Origin: Viscum album
Lineage: Eukaryota; Streptophyta; Magnoliopsida; Santalales; Viscaceae
Assembly (NCBI GenBank): GCA_963277665.1
Contig: OY728128.1
Coordinates: forward strand, 1,870,738,988 to 1,870,802,987
Direction: 5' to 3'
DNA: 64,000 bases
This document shows positions 11,321 to 24,758 of this stretch, in pieces (positions within the stretch are counted from its first letter, which is position 1; every line of letters begins with the position of its first letter). The notes beneath the pieces were generated by a model. It did no database searches. It was not told the DNA's origin and worked only from the letters and a program-made list of their open reading frames with translations. The position numbers were made by a program, and so were the translations under genes.

Positions 11321-13470
11321 TATTAAAATCCTAGATGTGGTATTCTATCTTTTAAATATTTAAGTGGTTGTACTTTGAGATCGCATGATTTTGGATAATA
11401 TGTGTGGATTTTCTAAATGACATGGTTTGAACACTGGATATATGAGCTAGTTCACTCTATGAATTATATATTCATGACATGAATTACTTCAGGGTGGAAT
11501 CCATGATTTTTTATTAATTTAAAATCATTTAAAATTTGAAATATATTACCACTGTGAACATGGATTTCAGTATTTTATGTTGAGGTGAAAAGTTTTATAA
11601 TGTATCAGTTATTTTGAGGCTTATATTATGAATTCATAATTCACACCCAAATGTAAGCATGTAATAGTGAATAATATGTTTCAGGAATCCAACCCCACTC
11701 TTGTTCATATTGTATCTTATTCTCTGAACACTACGTACCCTCAAGGTAATTTTGGGTGAATCCCACTCTTTCAAGATTCTCCAATTGGTACTTTGATTTG
11801 TGGGTTAGATTGTTTCTCCTATTTTGGTAAGTGTGATCATTCTCTTATTGTTTTATCTATTTATATTAGCATTGTTAGAAGTGCTATCATATATTTTAAG
11901 GATTAATATATCATATTATGAAGATTCTCTTATCTATTCTAGATCTCTTATTTTATTACCTTGTGGAGGAAGGGTTTATTGTCTTTTCTAGTGTGGTGTG
12001 TGTGTTTGTTATTGTATTTTTTGATATACCTTATATTCTAATCCACTTTCATGAAGAAATTATATTTTAATATATGAAAATAGATGTTATAGAATTCATT
12101 TATTTATATTTTTCCATCTCTTATATACAATGTTTGGATCCCATAGTGGGTGTTGTTTGACCCATGATTGAGGTAGGTGGATACCTCTCTATACTATGTT
12201 CTAGTAACCGTTATTTCTAGTTTTTAGTAAATTATTTTATAAGTGAATTGGAAGAATTTCATGATTTATCAATTTGTTTGTGTAAAATGATTTTTGAGAG
12301 AATATGGTTTTCCACTTGTTTTGGTAAAAGGGTTATATTTTTTAGTGAACTATGAAATTTATTGTGAAATTAGTTTTGAAAGAATGTGTTGGATGAATAA
12401 AGTGTATTTTATAATTTTTTTTGAAATTTGAAATCATTTTGAAATTAATTTGATATATGTCCCACATGGTTGATGTACGCACTTAGAGAAAAATTTTATA
12501 ATTTTTCTTCATCAATTAGTATTATTGGGGTTTTACATTTTAGGGTGTCCTCTAATCCTATATTGTATATAAATTTTCCCTAGAAACATAGTTGGAATTA
12601 TAGTGGGTTTATGTTTTGGGTGTTCTTATGTTCCCAAGATATTGATGCATGGGAATTCGGGACCTGAGTTTACATTTTCTATTAATTAAAACTAAGGTAT
12701 GAATGACCTAGTTAGCCTAACCTTATTTTATCCTTTTCATGTTTTTCATTGTGTGTTGGATTTGTACATTTTTTATATGGTATAATATATTCTTTTATTG
12801 ATGTAAAGGGTTTTTAAAATTATGATTTTAAACATTTTTACCTTGTTTTCTGAAGGATTTAGAAAAAGGAATTACTTACCATGTTATTGATATAAAAACA
12901 TCTAACTACTTATCATTTCTTTTTTTTTATTTTGAATTTAGAATATTGTTATTATTATACAGAAACATCATATGTATCAATTTTTTGGAATCCAACTAAT
13001 CTTATTAATCTCACACCCTACACCATCCCATAGGGGTGTATAGACCTTAATTTATCTGATGTGGGAAAGCGAAAGTCCTCATAGTGAGTTGGTGAGAATT
13101 TTGTTTTTTAGGTATGGGTATCTAGTTGTGATATTGGGTATTGAGTCCCACATATAACATGAAGATTCAAATGGAAATTTTGGGTCGTCCTTTTTATTAT
13201 TTCATAGACATGTACTTGGTTTTTTTCTGGATACCTTGATTGTGTCCCTAACGATATAAAACTTTTTATAGAATATTTATTTTTTTTCTCATTATTTTTG
13301 AATTTATATATTCCATGTATCTTGTTTTAGGTTTTGAGAAATCGTTCTCTCTTTTTTTGTTTGATTCTTGGGTGACATTAACCATCCCGTGTGGATCAAG
13401 AACACCCTTTGAATCTTATTGTACTTCAGTTTGGACCATAGATGGATGGGTTTTCTAGGATGGGTCCAGA
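11321..13470 (+). repeat. Probable 3' LTR of element E (right end approximate)
   Basis: It starts TATTAAAATCC (a decayed TG start) directly after a purine-rich AATGGGGATAA. Before that is a GGGACAAAATG stretch resembling the G-G-A-C-G-A run that ends Gypsy coding regions. No second copy is in the window, so the right end is a guess: GGATGGGTCC at 13458-13467 resembles the GGGTCCTTATA end of element B. No gene is visible. Confidence 0.5.
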
Positions 13471-13544
13471 AAAATCTTCTACATAATATAAATAATTATA
13501 TAATTATATTTTTTATATAATAAATTATATGTCACAACCATCCA

Positions 13545-13860
13545 TAAATGGAGTATTGAAAAACAAATCATGTCACTTCGGGGAGGTGATGGTCCATACT
13601 TACACATTAAGAACAATTACATTTTATATGGATATAAAGGTAAGAAAATAGTTGATATCATATCTTTATATAATTATAATTATGTTATTAATATCATATA
13701 TGTTATCTAGATATATTATAATAACAATCCTTGATGGGTGGTTATGAAAATTTAAACACATTGCTTTGTGGAGGTTGTAGTCCACATGTTTGCATGTGCG
13801 ATGTTTTCATTTCCCATATAATGGAAAATGAGATGAAAATTGATTTATAATATTCATAAT
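13545..13860 (-). repeat. Two LTR subrepeats, 188 bp apart, in fragment G
   Basis: GGTGATGGTCCATACTTACA (about 13585) and GGTTGTAGTCCACATGTTTG (about 13773) begin matching units. Both sit in locally GC-richer patches and match the modules in the C and B LTRs. Confidence 0.6.
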
Positions 13861-14138
13861 AATATTTTATTATATAAAATATAATAATTTTTTTATTTCT
13901 TAAAGGATAAATAATATTTGAAATAGTAATAAGATTAAATAAATGTTAAATTACTTGGTTAGACACATACCTTCTCCTTAGGTAACCTCTTTGTCTTACA
14001 TATTAATATTTATTGGTTTGGACTTCTTGTGTGAATATAAGATTTTAAAAATGGGGAATAGTTTTCTATGATATTTGGAAATTTATTGGTTGAACTAGAG
14101 TGATAAAAATATTTAATTAAAAGAAGAGAGGAGTTTCA

Positions 14139-14146
14139 CTTTTATA
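14139..14146 (-). promoter_or_regulatory. TATA box of LTR fragment G
   Basis: The minus strand reads TATAAAAG, 155 bases upstream of a donor-like GAGGTT. This is the same arrangement as in B (177 bases) and C (about 175). Confidence 0.5.
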
Positions 14147-15889
14147 GGTGAAAGCAGGGTCACTCTTATAATTACATAAAGTACTAAATAAATAAAAATA
14201 AATTTTCATTTTCAAGATGCACAAAATTTAAAATATTTAGATATTAGGATGAGGATGTATCTATATACTCCCAGACAATTAAATTTGGAAATGTTTAGGT
14301 TATGTTTTCATCCATATCTCTCATTTTTAACCTTGGGTTAACCCTTTTCCCATTACCAAATTATAAATATTTTTATTCTATAGGATTAAAGAAAGATACA
14401 ATAAAAGGAAAAGTGACACATAAGTGGAGAATGACTAATATTCTAGAAAATATCTCACTATATTTTCCAAATATAATCTTTTCTGGAATTATAAATAATT
14501 AAATTAAATATTATGTAACATTATAAACCATTAACATCATTTTCTAGACTATTTATATAGTTTTACATTAATGTCATCAATATATTAATGGAATTTGAAT
14601 ATAAAAAATTTAAACATCCTTATTATGTTATATGTACTTAAAAAATTCCTGTAACATAATAATTACTCCAAATTTTATTTATTTTAATATTTTTATAACA
14701 ATTTAATTGATTTTTCTATTACTTGAACACACATGGTTTCGATGATGCCTAAGAACTTAAAGTTATTATTCTATCTGTAAAAAGTTAAAAATAAATTATC
14801 ATGATAAAAAATTCATATTTTAAATATCAATATATAAGAATAAATATCTTATTATTTCTATGATAAAATATTAGAGTTATTAAAATAAAGGTAGTGATGT
14901 TATTTTTTATTTTATATATAAACTCATATTAAGGTCATTATCAAAGAAAAATGGAAATAAATTTTTAGTAATTTGAACCATCAATATTTATGGTTTTAAA
15001 ACTTTTCCAAAAAATATAAAAGTGTTAGGGATACTTTTATCCCTTATTTCATAGTTGTAACCCTGATTGAACCGTTTTACCCTTACTAAGTAAACAAATA
15101 TATACTACGGATACTATTTATAGAAACCAAAAATAAAATATACTTATTTACTAAAAATGAACCTATTGATTTTAAAGTCATATTCTAATTATTAAGATTC
15201 AATTTCATAAAGTTTTATAAACAATTCTTATTATAAATTAAAAAAACAAAACAAAAAATTGTATTTTAAAAAAAAAAATTAAAAAAATTTAACTTTTACA
15301 AAAACTAAATATAATTATGATTCCTATTTAATTCATTAGAAAATTTTTAATTTTAGGATTTATATAATATATTAACAAAATTATTATAAATTTATATTAG
15401 TTTATTTAATTAAAATAAAGGATATTTTAAGAAAATCGTCATTTTCATTACTCACCTAAAAATAAATATTTAAAAAAAAATCATTCTTGGAAAATTTTGG
15501 ATTGATTATTTCAAAAATTATTTTCATTTTAGAAAATTGAAATTAAAAAATTTGTAAATTATGATTTTATATAAAACTATATAATACATGAAAATGAATT
15601 TAGTAAGAATGAAACAATTTTTTTGATTGAAAAATTACAAAATATTTTTATAATGAATATATCTTTGTAAAATATAATTTAGATATATTAGTAACGAATG
15701 AAATTGACATAATATTACATGGGTTGTTTAAAAAAATTTCAAGATATAGAGGGTTTATATAGGTGATGTTTATGCTTTAATGGGATGGTTTAATGATATC
15801 TAGTAGTCCAATTCTACAAATTTATAATAGAGAATTAATTTTCATCGGATTGGTATATAATAATATTTTTGGGTCTATTCTTATTGAGG

Positions 15890-16345
15890 AAATATAAATT
15901 AAATAAAATAAAACTTTTTAGGTTTATCATGATGAAACATAATTGTTTTTTATTAATCAACCACTTATATGGGCTTAAACGAGGAGCAAGATTATGTTAT
16001 TTAATATAACAATATTTTAATTTTAAATTAGAAATTGGTTAAGGAAATGTGGGGAAGAAAATATTTTTGATGAATTTCTATGTAGACAATTTGACATTAT
16101 ATCAAATTTATAAGATATTATATTCGGTATACTCTATAATATGTGGTATATTAATTTTTATGATGTCATAAAGAGGGAATTATTTATTTCAATTACTGAA
16201 GAAATGACATTCTTTGTTTTCCTAAATTTTAATGAAAAGTAGAATGAAAAATTCATCACTCAATATTATTTTCCAAAAAATAGTTTTACATGGTTGAATT
16301 TTAAATATTGTGATCAAATATCAATTCATATTAAAGTGGATATGT
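15890..16345 (+). pseudogene. Ty1/Copia reverse transcriptase remnant
   Basis: One frame gives HLYGLKRGARLCYLI, with the YGLK codons at 15968-15979, and in the same frame FYVDNLTLY with YVDN at 16079-16090. After a frameshift comes ISITEEMTFFVFLNFNEK, then a FITQYYF block. These are the YGLKQAPRAWY, YVDD, S-x-x-G-E-L-x-F-F-L-G-L and I-x-Q-S/x-Y blocks of copia RT, with correct spacing. The second catalytic Asp is now Asn, a G-to-A change. Order and spacing make copia assignment firm. The rest of the element was not identified, but may include adjacent background DNA split by F and A. Confidence 0.75.
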
Positions 16346-16992
16346 GACTTAACAAAATGATAATTTTATAATAATTATGTATGATAATGAATATTATGAA
16401 ATTGAGAGGTATTTTCCAATATTTTACAAATGCACTTCTAGATATTAGGTTTCACAAATGTGTTGCTAATGGATATTAATGTGGGAAAATAAGTATTTTT
16501 CTGTTATAACTGAGGAAAGAATTTAAATATATAAAATTGAAATGGAAATATGAGTTATTCTATTTTATTTATAATCAGTATTTATTTTCATCAAGAAACA
16601 TAGATTATAAAGGAATAAGAAGATATTAAATGTATACATAGAGAGGTGTATTATTTCATTGATATAAATTCAAAATGTTTATTGACGAATAAATAGGATT
16701 TTATTCCATTAAATCCTATACCATCTGATGAAATTAAATTTATTTAATATCTTAACTATGTGAAATGATTTTCACAGCTCTCCCTTATGTAGGGTTTTAC
16801 ATTGATGATCGTTCATTATGGAAGGCTTTACCATAGTTGCTCTGTAATTTTATCCCCCTCTTAGACATCTTCCCATTTTTCCATTATATCCCCCCTCATT
16901 ATCATATGCCTTTGGTCAGATATTTCACTTTCCATTTGTGTTATTTCACTGCATTATTTTTTTTGTATTCATTGATACATTTTATGTTACCC
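16346..16992 (+). other. Unassigned AT-rich DNA after the copia RT
   Basis: This would be the position of copia RNase H, but I could not recognise its motifs. A pyrimidine-rich, stop-free stretch at 16837-17019 looks like low-complexity noncoding DNA and not a gene. Confidence 0.4.
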
Positions 16993-19423
16993 TGTCACTC
17001 ACTTATTTTAGGGAGGTGAAAAAGATGTTTTTTATTTTACTAGCGCAACACAATATTTAACAAGGTTTTTATCAATTTAGGAGATTCACAGTAGTTTACT
17101 CACTAATTCAAAATCAACATTTTTTTCTTTTATATTATTTTATGAAAAAAGGAAAGAAATGGGAGGAATACAATAATAATAAAAATCTAAAATAACAAAA
17201 AATGAAATTAAAAATAGAATGAGGTTAGAATAAATGTACGTAGACCTAGGTTTAGTTTTTAACGTTCCATAATTATTCAAATTATTGTTTAAATTCTGTT
17301 TGATAATTCAATTATTAAATCTCATAGTTGAATAAAAATCATTTATTTTATTGATTGGGATGTATTGTACACCATAGATAATTATTTGTCACAGTAAACC
17401 ACACCTAATACTATATTAAATGTTAATGAGAAACATTTATTGGGACTGTGAAAACTTCCAAGACCCATCTCTATCGTCTGTTGTTTCATCTATTGAACAA
17501 CTCAACTCCATCATGTGTAGAGTTCTCATTCAATGGAATGTAGATACAAAGATATAAATTAAGTAATATAACTAAACATGATATTAATTTCATAGTGTAT
17601 AATCACCACACTCATATACATCATCCTTATCTACCAAAATTAGAATCAAAATGATTAATTATTAATTGTGCTAAATTTAGGAACACTTTGATAATCCCCC
17701 AATGAAATTCCTTGGTTTAGTCACTAGCTTTCAAGAGTAATTGTTCATGGTGTTAAAATTGATAAAGAGATAAATAAAAATAGATATTTTGAGAGAGATG
17801 AAATGAAATAGAAGGATAAAAATCTGAGAGTAATTGATAGAACACTTAAAATTCATTAGTTATAAAATAAACTAAAACTAAAAAACCTGTAAATGAAATC
17901 ATAGTAGTAGTATCACTCCTTCATTCAATCCCCCATATTTTTCAGTAGAGCGTTACCTCTTATTTATATAGGGATTAATTCCCTCTTTCTTTATTTAATT
18001 TGGTATTTTTTTTATTTCAGTAAATTTTTACTTATTTTAGATGTATATTTTTCATTGTGTCACTGAATATATATATTTTAATTTGTCATGTTGAATATAA
18101 GATGATATTGAGTATTTTAACATCACACTAAATAGCCTCATGTAGTGTTGGATGAATAATTATGGTGTATATTACTCTTCATTCTGCAAATAACTTCCTG
18201 GTTGTGGTTTATCCAAATCTTCCCAAAAGACAACCACAATTCACATTATCTCTTAAAAATTAATCCAATCCTAATATGGACATATCCGTGATGCATATCC
18301 TTCTCCACTATGTAGCCTCTAGAATTCCATTATTATATATAATATAATCTCCACCATATAGAGAATATCTATGGTGCCATGAATTCACTACAGTGAAGCT
18401 TACCTAAGGCCATTTTTTAATTGTTCACCATGTAGGAGTGACACAAACCAAAAAATAGGATCTATATTTTGAAAAAACCATTTATACCATAAATATCCAC
18501 ACATACATGGGAGAACATTATCTCTATGATATAGTATAAATGTCCTTGGTGATCCAGTCACACAGTGGTGGTGCAATGACATTAGGATAATCATGAATTC
18601 CATCTCGAATTAACAATAGACATATCAATATTCATGGCTTCAATACTCTACTAGTTGTCTTTATATTATTTATCTCAACCCTTGATATCATCCACGAGGA
18701 TCTAATTCCAGTAAACCACTTCCTCACTCAATCTTGGGATTTCAATGTTATGAACATGGTGATTTATAATGATTTTCTAGGTGGTCCAATAATATTCGGT
18801 ATCGAAAGGCAGTAGAGGTAGTATTGATGAAATGTCATGGTGGGGCGGGTCACCTTTCCAACATGGAATTATTACATTTTTGTGAATGTGGAAAAGTTCC
18901 CCTGAATACTTATAAAACATCATATTAGAACTTAATTGAGATCTCACATATAATAAATCCCACAAAACCCTCATCTTATAAGCCTACTACAAGGATGATC
19001 TTCCTCAAACACTATGCACAGAAAATTATGGGTCTATTGCAGGTCCATGTTCTAAATGATGTGTGCACTATGAATGGATTTATTATCCACTCTACTGACC
19101 AAGTTGTATTTATCATTGGATTTATAGGCCTCCTACACCTTCTTAGGATGGATAAAAGGATTTTATCCCATATTTTTTTGGAAATCTTGGGCTGCCCATT
19201 TTTATTACTTACATAATTTACAAAATATTTAGTATATTTCAACCAAATTTTCATAAGTAACCAAATAATAAGAAATTATTTATTTTAATCAATTATTATT
19301 CATAAATTTAATTTCTCATTACATTAATAAATAATTTAATTATATGGTAAAATTTATTTCAAACCATTTTAAACCATTAATTTTTTTTTAAAAAAAAATC
19401 ATCAAAATTTAGTGCATAAAATA
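16993..19423 (-). repeat. Left (3') LTR of element F
   Basis: It aligns along its length with 33714-36159. Examples are CACAGTAGTTTACTCACTA with its partner near 33811, TGTAGCCTCTAGAATTC near 18310 with its partner near 35046, and TGGTAAAATTTATTTCAAA near 19345 with its partner near 36084. The right end is set by the minus-strand polypurine tract. The left end is by comparison with the right copy and may be off by about 10 bases. Confidence 0.6.
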
Positions 19424-19434
19424 CCCCCACACTT
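19424..19434 (-). other. Polypurine tract of element F
   Basis: The minus strand reads AAGTGTGGGGG immediately before an LTR start of TATTTTATGCAC. This is a usual form of the plus-strand priming site in Athila-like and some other plant elements. It fixes the orientation of F. Confidence 0.55.
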
Positions 19435-21088
19435 GATCTATTCTTGTCCTTATAAATTGAATCTCAAAATTAATTTAAATAGGGAACTGATTCTACCAAT
19501 ATTTAAATTTCAAAGTAATAAAATAAAATATTTATCAATCTTAAATAAAATATTCGTGTTCCTAGAAAACATCAACTCAACATAACATTTTTTGAAGAAA
19601 CAACTAACCCATCTATTTTACTTCTTCCCTTTCAGTAATGGAGGAACTCCTCCTTTCATTTTTTCAATATTCTCAATCTATTATTATCAAGAATTCCATA
19701 TTAGGATATACCTAACCCTAGATAATTTTATCTTATAACTCAAGGTACAAATTTAAGTATGGTTTTCCCCATACCTGTAATTCAAGCACCTTTACAAAAA
19801 ATTGAAAAGGATTTATTTTCTCCACTTTTTAATGAAAAATACATAAAATCATGAGGTCTTTGAAATTAATTCTATAATGACTTTTAGGATTATGGTTGGT
19901 AGGGATTATTGTTAAAAAATATGGCTTAAATATGAGATTTATCTATAAAATCATAGTTCATGATATCAAAAATATAATGTAAAATATAATATCCCCTTTA
20001 ATGTAACAAATCCCACATCCAAAGGCAAAATTTAATTTCCATGATCAATGAAAGAAAAATAAATTATTTTTAAATTCTTTAATTTTATCAAATTTTTTTA
20101 AAATAAAATTTTATAATTATTTTTAACTTTTTCAAATGTAATACTTGGATTAAATATCACATACTTCACCTAACTAAAAAGGAAAAAAGACATTTCCATG
20201 GATATGATGAATTTTGAATCTTTCGAGTCACTAACCATTCTATTTTTTCAATTATTTTTCAATAATTAGAAGTAATTTATCTATAATGTTTTCTTTATAG
20301 ACCTTTCCATATACCCAAAATAGTACCCCACACATTTTCCATACAATATATTACTTACGTTTCACCAGGAATTACCTCACCCCATACTTAAACATTATAA
20401 AATAGTGAACAATTCCAAGAATTGGATAGGAATGGATACAAATGGCTTAAAATATAGATCATTGAGAATATATTCATTTTTGGGCTCTTTGGCCTAACCA
20501 GGAAATATAGTAAAGATAATTTAGAATTTTTTTGTTATATAAATACTATTAGGAGATGAATAATATAAATTTGACAATATCTCATGGAATCTAATAATAA
20601 TAAACCAATTAAAAAAACCATAATTTCAATGTTTGGAAAATGGTAGCAAAATTTCATCAATATTAATCAACTAATTTACTAAAATTATGACTCATAAAAA
20701 TAACATAAATGATTAACTATAATAATTTTATACTATATTTTACTCTTTTAATATCATTATAATTGAAATCCAAAACATAGAATTATAGATCTCATAAGAA
20801 ACACATGTCTCCTAGTTTGGTCAAGTAATGAAAAATTCATAAGTGTGGGAATGAAATTCCCAATTTAATAATAAAAACATAATTTCATAAAATTTATGGG
20901 TGTAAAATGATAAATGTAAAATATAACACCATTTTATTATGATTATTTGGTTATCCCCTATGTTTCCTTATGGGAACATCCTTATGCTATCATAGGCCTA
21001 CAAAAGAAATTCAATCATTAATACTTAAGTACAATTTCAAGGTAAGCTTAATAATATTGGGGGATTAGGTTGTATCCTAGGAAAATTA
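19424..21088 (-). other. 3' internal region of element F, no coding motif recognised
   Basis: AT-rich DNA between the F 3' LTR and the insertion of C. I read it on both strands and found no pol or env-like motif. It may be 3' untranslated DNA of F. Confidence 0.4.
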
Positions 21089-21859
21089 TATAGTGACCCA
21101 TTCCTTTTAATCATGGATAATATATCTCATTGGTTTAATATTCAATAAATATATAACTTTCAATGCTAAAATAACATAAGTCTAGTACATCTTGAAACTT
21201 TGATACATAAACAACTGGTTCATAAGAGATATACGTAATATTCCACTAAATTATTCATAATTATATCCTTTCTTAGACATGTCACACTTAATAAATTTCT
21301 TCATAACCCAGGTTATATGGAGAATAATAAAGGATGATCTTAGATGATCAATAAGGGTAAACAAGGGATATAATAATGATCACTTGAGAATAACAAGACC
21401 ATAACAGTATGAGAACATGAGAATAAAATTTTAAAATCATACCAATAATAGCATAGTTACTAATCATGAGACATTGAATAAATCTTGGAAATTAATTAGA
21501 CAATAATAATAGAGGAAGAAAAAAACATGATTCCTGGGAGATTAATATTAGAATAATACATAAGTTATTTCGTATATACATAAGCTTATAAAATAATTTC
21601 CTAAGTAGTCAAAAATCACTTACAATGATATCATAGCGGATTGGGTTCACTCCCAAGAACATTATTTTAGTAAATTTTAACTACCAATACTATCATAGGG
21701 GATAGTTTCCCTTAATAATCTGGGTTCACTTATTATTCTTTTCCTTTTGTATAATTAGATATCTATCTTTACCGAATTCAATGGAGGGCTATTTAATTTT
21801 AGGCTCACCCATCTTGTAATTAAAATAATACATATGTGTGATACAATATCATGAAGAAT

Positions 21860-22190
21860 TTTTTGAAAAGGTTGGGGCCAAATCTATTATTAAATTAAAG
21901 CAAAGACCTCATTTTAACTAGGTATAGGGAGACCCATTACATAGCCTGCAGGCCCAGTGGGCATATAGCCCATTACATGGTCCACGTACCCAATTTTTTT
22001 CCCAAGTCCCATTCTATGAATAGTACTGCTACATTACCTGACTACTATAGTACTAGACAGTACCTACCACTGCTATAATGCCATGCCACCACTACAATGT
22101 CTTACTTTCGGTATAGAGCCTTCTGTTGCTATAGTGCCACCGTTGCTACAGTACTTTATAGTACTTCTACAGTACCTATTCCCAATGGGT
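21860..22190 (-). repeat. GC-richer block with CTAC/GTAC repeats, in one C LTR only
   Basis: Variants of CTA(C/T)AGTAC(T/C) and CTATAGT recur at about 22022, 22045, 22055, 22123, 22143, 22157 and 22169. The upstream part holds GC-rich words such as GCCTGCAGGCCCAGTGGGC. The region matching the flanks in the right LTR (about 28390-28440) lacks the block. It may be original U5 sequence lost from the right copy, or an insertion. Confidence 0.55.
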
Positions 22191-23495
22191 TTCATAAACA
22201 TTTCATTAATTAATCATAGAATAACCCATGGAAAAGAAGGAGTTTCATAAAAATATTTTCATTATAATAATAAAAATCTAGAGAAACAATATGGATTCTA
22301 TCCTTGGATAGCATCACCTACAAATATTATGAAACCTAATAAAATTTCATCTTTGATTGAAAATATTTTTAAAAGATCACTAGGAACACTTATTGTAGAA
22401 AATACACTTCCCACTTTGAAATCACTTATTTAAAGAATAAAATTTTCCAACATGTTAAGATTTTTTTTGAAGTCATCCTAAAAAACATATAATTACATCT
22501 TGAAATAATTATGTGGTCATAATAGTGGTAAATTTTATTCATGTCGTGTACGTAAAAACAAATATTCCCTTCACACTTTTAGTAAAAAATAAAAAATACC
22601 TCATTATGAAAATAAAAAAAATTATTTTAAAAAGTTTATAAAAAAACAAAAACATGGGTAAAATTTACATTAAATAGACATTTTATAATAGTAAAAATAT
22701 TTTTAAACACATTTAAATAAAATATGGATACATAAGAAAAAGGATTTTCAACAAAAGAGATAAAAAATTTCGGTTTCCTTAAAAAAAATTTCTCTTGAGT
22801 TCATATTGATATAAAAAATGTAATAAAAAATGTAATTTATATAAATAAATATAGAATAATTAAATTAATGGAATTATTAAGAGATTGAACATATATGTTT
22901 TTCAGTAGAGCTTAATCATAAGAATTCTGAATTTAAAAAAATAATATGGTAACATAAAACCCTTACTGTTTTCTAACATTTCAATCGTAAGAAACATGAA
23001 AGAGTAATATCAAATTAAACTTTTTTTATCATGAAAAACTGGATAATAATGATATAATAAATCAAAGTTTTTATTTTCACATCATAAAAGAGGAAAGATG
23101 CATCACATAATCTATATCTAAAAGATAATAATTTGATACAATACACCCTTACCACAAGTTCCACTTATTTCAAAAGAACTCCAACCTCCCATATAATATA
23201 TTTTAATTTATTATAATTATATATTGTAAAATATTCCATAATTATAATATCATATCATATTCATTTATAACATTTTAACACCCAATCAATAACTTCTTAT
23301 TAAAATATTTGTTTTAGGGTGTTAACTGTTTCATTTAACATGAGTTTTTCAGTTCAATAGTTTTGATCCTTTTAATTTGGTCATTTTTTAGTCATTTAAA
23401 GAATTTTAATAATTATATCAATATCCTATATATTCATCATATATGTATATATATTCATCTATAAAATTTATATATTGAAAAATTAATTACACAAT

Positions 23496-23940
23496 TCAAA
23501 GAGACCGTAGGTCGTATATACACATAAATGATGATTTCACTTCTCAACATATAAAAAGAAATAAAGGTAAATAATAATCAATCTTTCATAAATCCTTATT
23601 ATATAATATATATCATATATATTCATTATATGTATCCTTATTTCCATCTATTTATAAAAAACGAAAAAATAACAACTCTTTGTGAAGGTATTTTTCTACA
23701 CGTACGCACGAGCGACGTTGTCATTTTCCAACAGATAGGAAGGTAATAATGGAGATTTTACATTATATTTTACAAATTATAATTATGTAATAAATATTAT
23801 ATATAAACATTAAATACTTCAAAATACCCATCCATAAAATATGGTGCTTAAAAATGAATAGTGTTACTATGTGAAGATGGAAAGTTGTACAGACACATAA
23901 GGTATAATTTTACATCCCATTTGATGGGAAAGATGGTAGA
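23496..23940 (-). repeat. Three subrepeat modules in the left C LTR (186-187 bp apart)
   Basis: CACATAA (23521), CACGAGC (23707) and CACATAA (23894) mark equivalent points. Each is preceded by a GT(A/C)G-rich patch and followed by TTTCAC, TCATTTTCC or TTTACATCCC. These patches are the most GC-rich parts of an otherwise AT-rich LTR. Confidence 0.65.
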
Positions 23941-24725
23941 TAATGATTTTTTCATAATCATAAAAATATTTAAGAATATTTAGGATTATTAATTAATTAT
24001 TTTATAATAAATAAAATAGATTTATATGAGTTGAAGAGGAAGTAAAAAAAAAGAAAGTGATTAGTTATGGTGGTTACCTTTCTTTGAAAGAACTTCTTCA
24101 GATCTTCTATTAAGGATCCAAGGGTTGTATATTTTTTGGAAAAAAAAGAACCCCTAGAATGTGTATAAATACGTTGGGAATTAATTTTTTGAGTAATTTA
24201 TAGATCCATATGTCTCAAAATGTGTGAATAAATGAGAGGAGGTGGTTCCCTTTTTTAATTGACGTAAGGGGCACTTATAGAATTTCTTAAAAGATTATAT
24301 TATAATAAACTAATTCTATAGATAAATAATTATAAATGGAAATTTATTTGAATATAATTTTTTATGTGTTTCAAATATATTTTTACAATATAATTCGTAT
24401 AGGTTTACATGATATTTTAAACCATATCTTTTGTTTTATCCCCTTAGCTAACCCATTTTAACCTTAACCATGGTAAGAAGTTTATTTCTCTTCAAAGATT
24501 ATAATTTTACATATAAGATAACTATTGACTAGTAAATAGACCAAGAATTAAATATTAGACCATATCAAATCATAATTTTCCTCTTTTATGATTATTAAAA
24601 ATTAAAAATAATTTTATAAATTTTTATTTCTATAAAATGTATTTAATGTTATTTTTGAGACTGTACAATTAATTTTTCTTTTAATGAAATCAATACAAAT
24701 ATATAATTAAAATATAAACCATTAA

Positions 24726-24726
<1 letters not shown>

Positions 24727-24758
<32 letters not shown>
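24727..24758. repeat. ATA trinucleotide microsatellite
   Basis: About eleven uninterrupted ATA/TAA units. The matching part of the right LTR lacks this expansion. Confidence 0.9.

Larger units (their letters stand above)
8293..13470 (+). mobile_element. Element E: 3' half of a Ty3/Gypsy chromovirus interrupted by D
   Basis: Pol becomes readable just right of D's 3' LTR, in the protease-RT linker (DVYPLPDLPLGD at about 8370), and runs through RT, RNase H, integrase and a chromodomain-like end to about 11275. A 3' LTR follows from 11321. The 5' LTR, gag and protease must lie left of D, outside the window. Codons are more decayed than in A, which agrees with E being the older host of D. Confidence 0.75.
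13471..15889 (-). repeat. LTR fragment G, same family as B and C, minus strand
   Basis: Read on the minus strand, this matches the first half of the C and B LTRs. The right end, near TTTTTGGGTC at 15889, corresponds to the LTR start. TAACCCTGATTGAACC near 15058 matches the C segments at about 25190 and 31455. A TATAAAAG box lies at 14139-14146, a donor-like GT at 13985-13986, and subrepeats at 13545-13860. The second half of the LTR is absent. The most likely reason is that E inserted here and the rest lies left of the window. Confidence 0.65.

Noticed and set aside
22020..22190. CRISPR-like array from the CTAC/GTAC repeats
   Set aside because: Repeats are 8-10 bases, irregularly spaced and variable, in a eukaryotic LTR.
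24727..24758. Special role for the ATA microsatellite
   Set aside because: Ordinary slippage product in AT-rich DNA, absent from the partner LTR.
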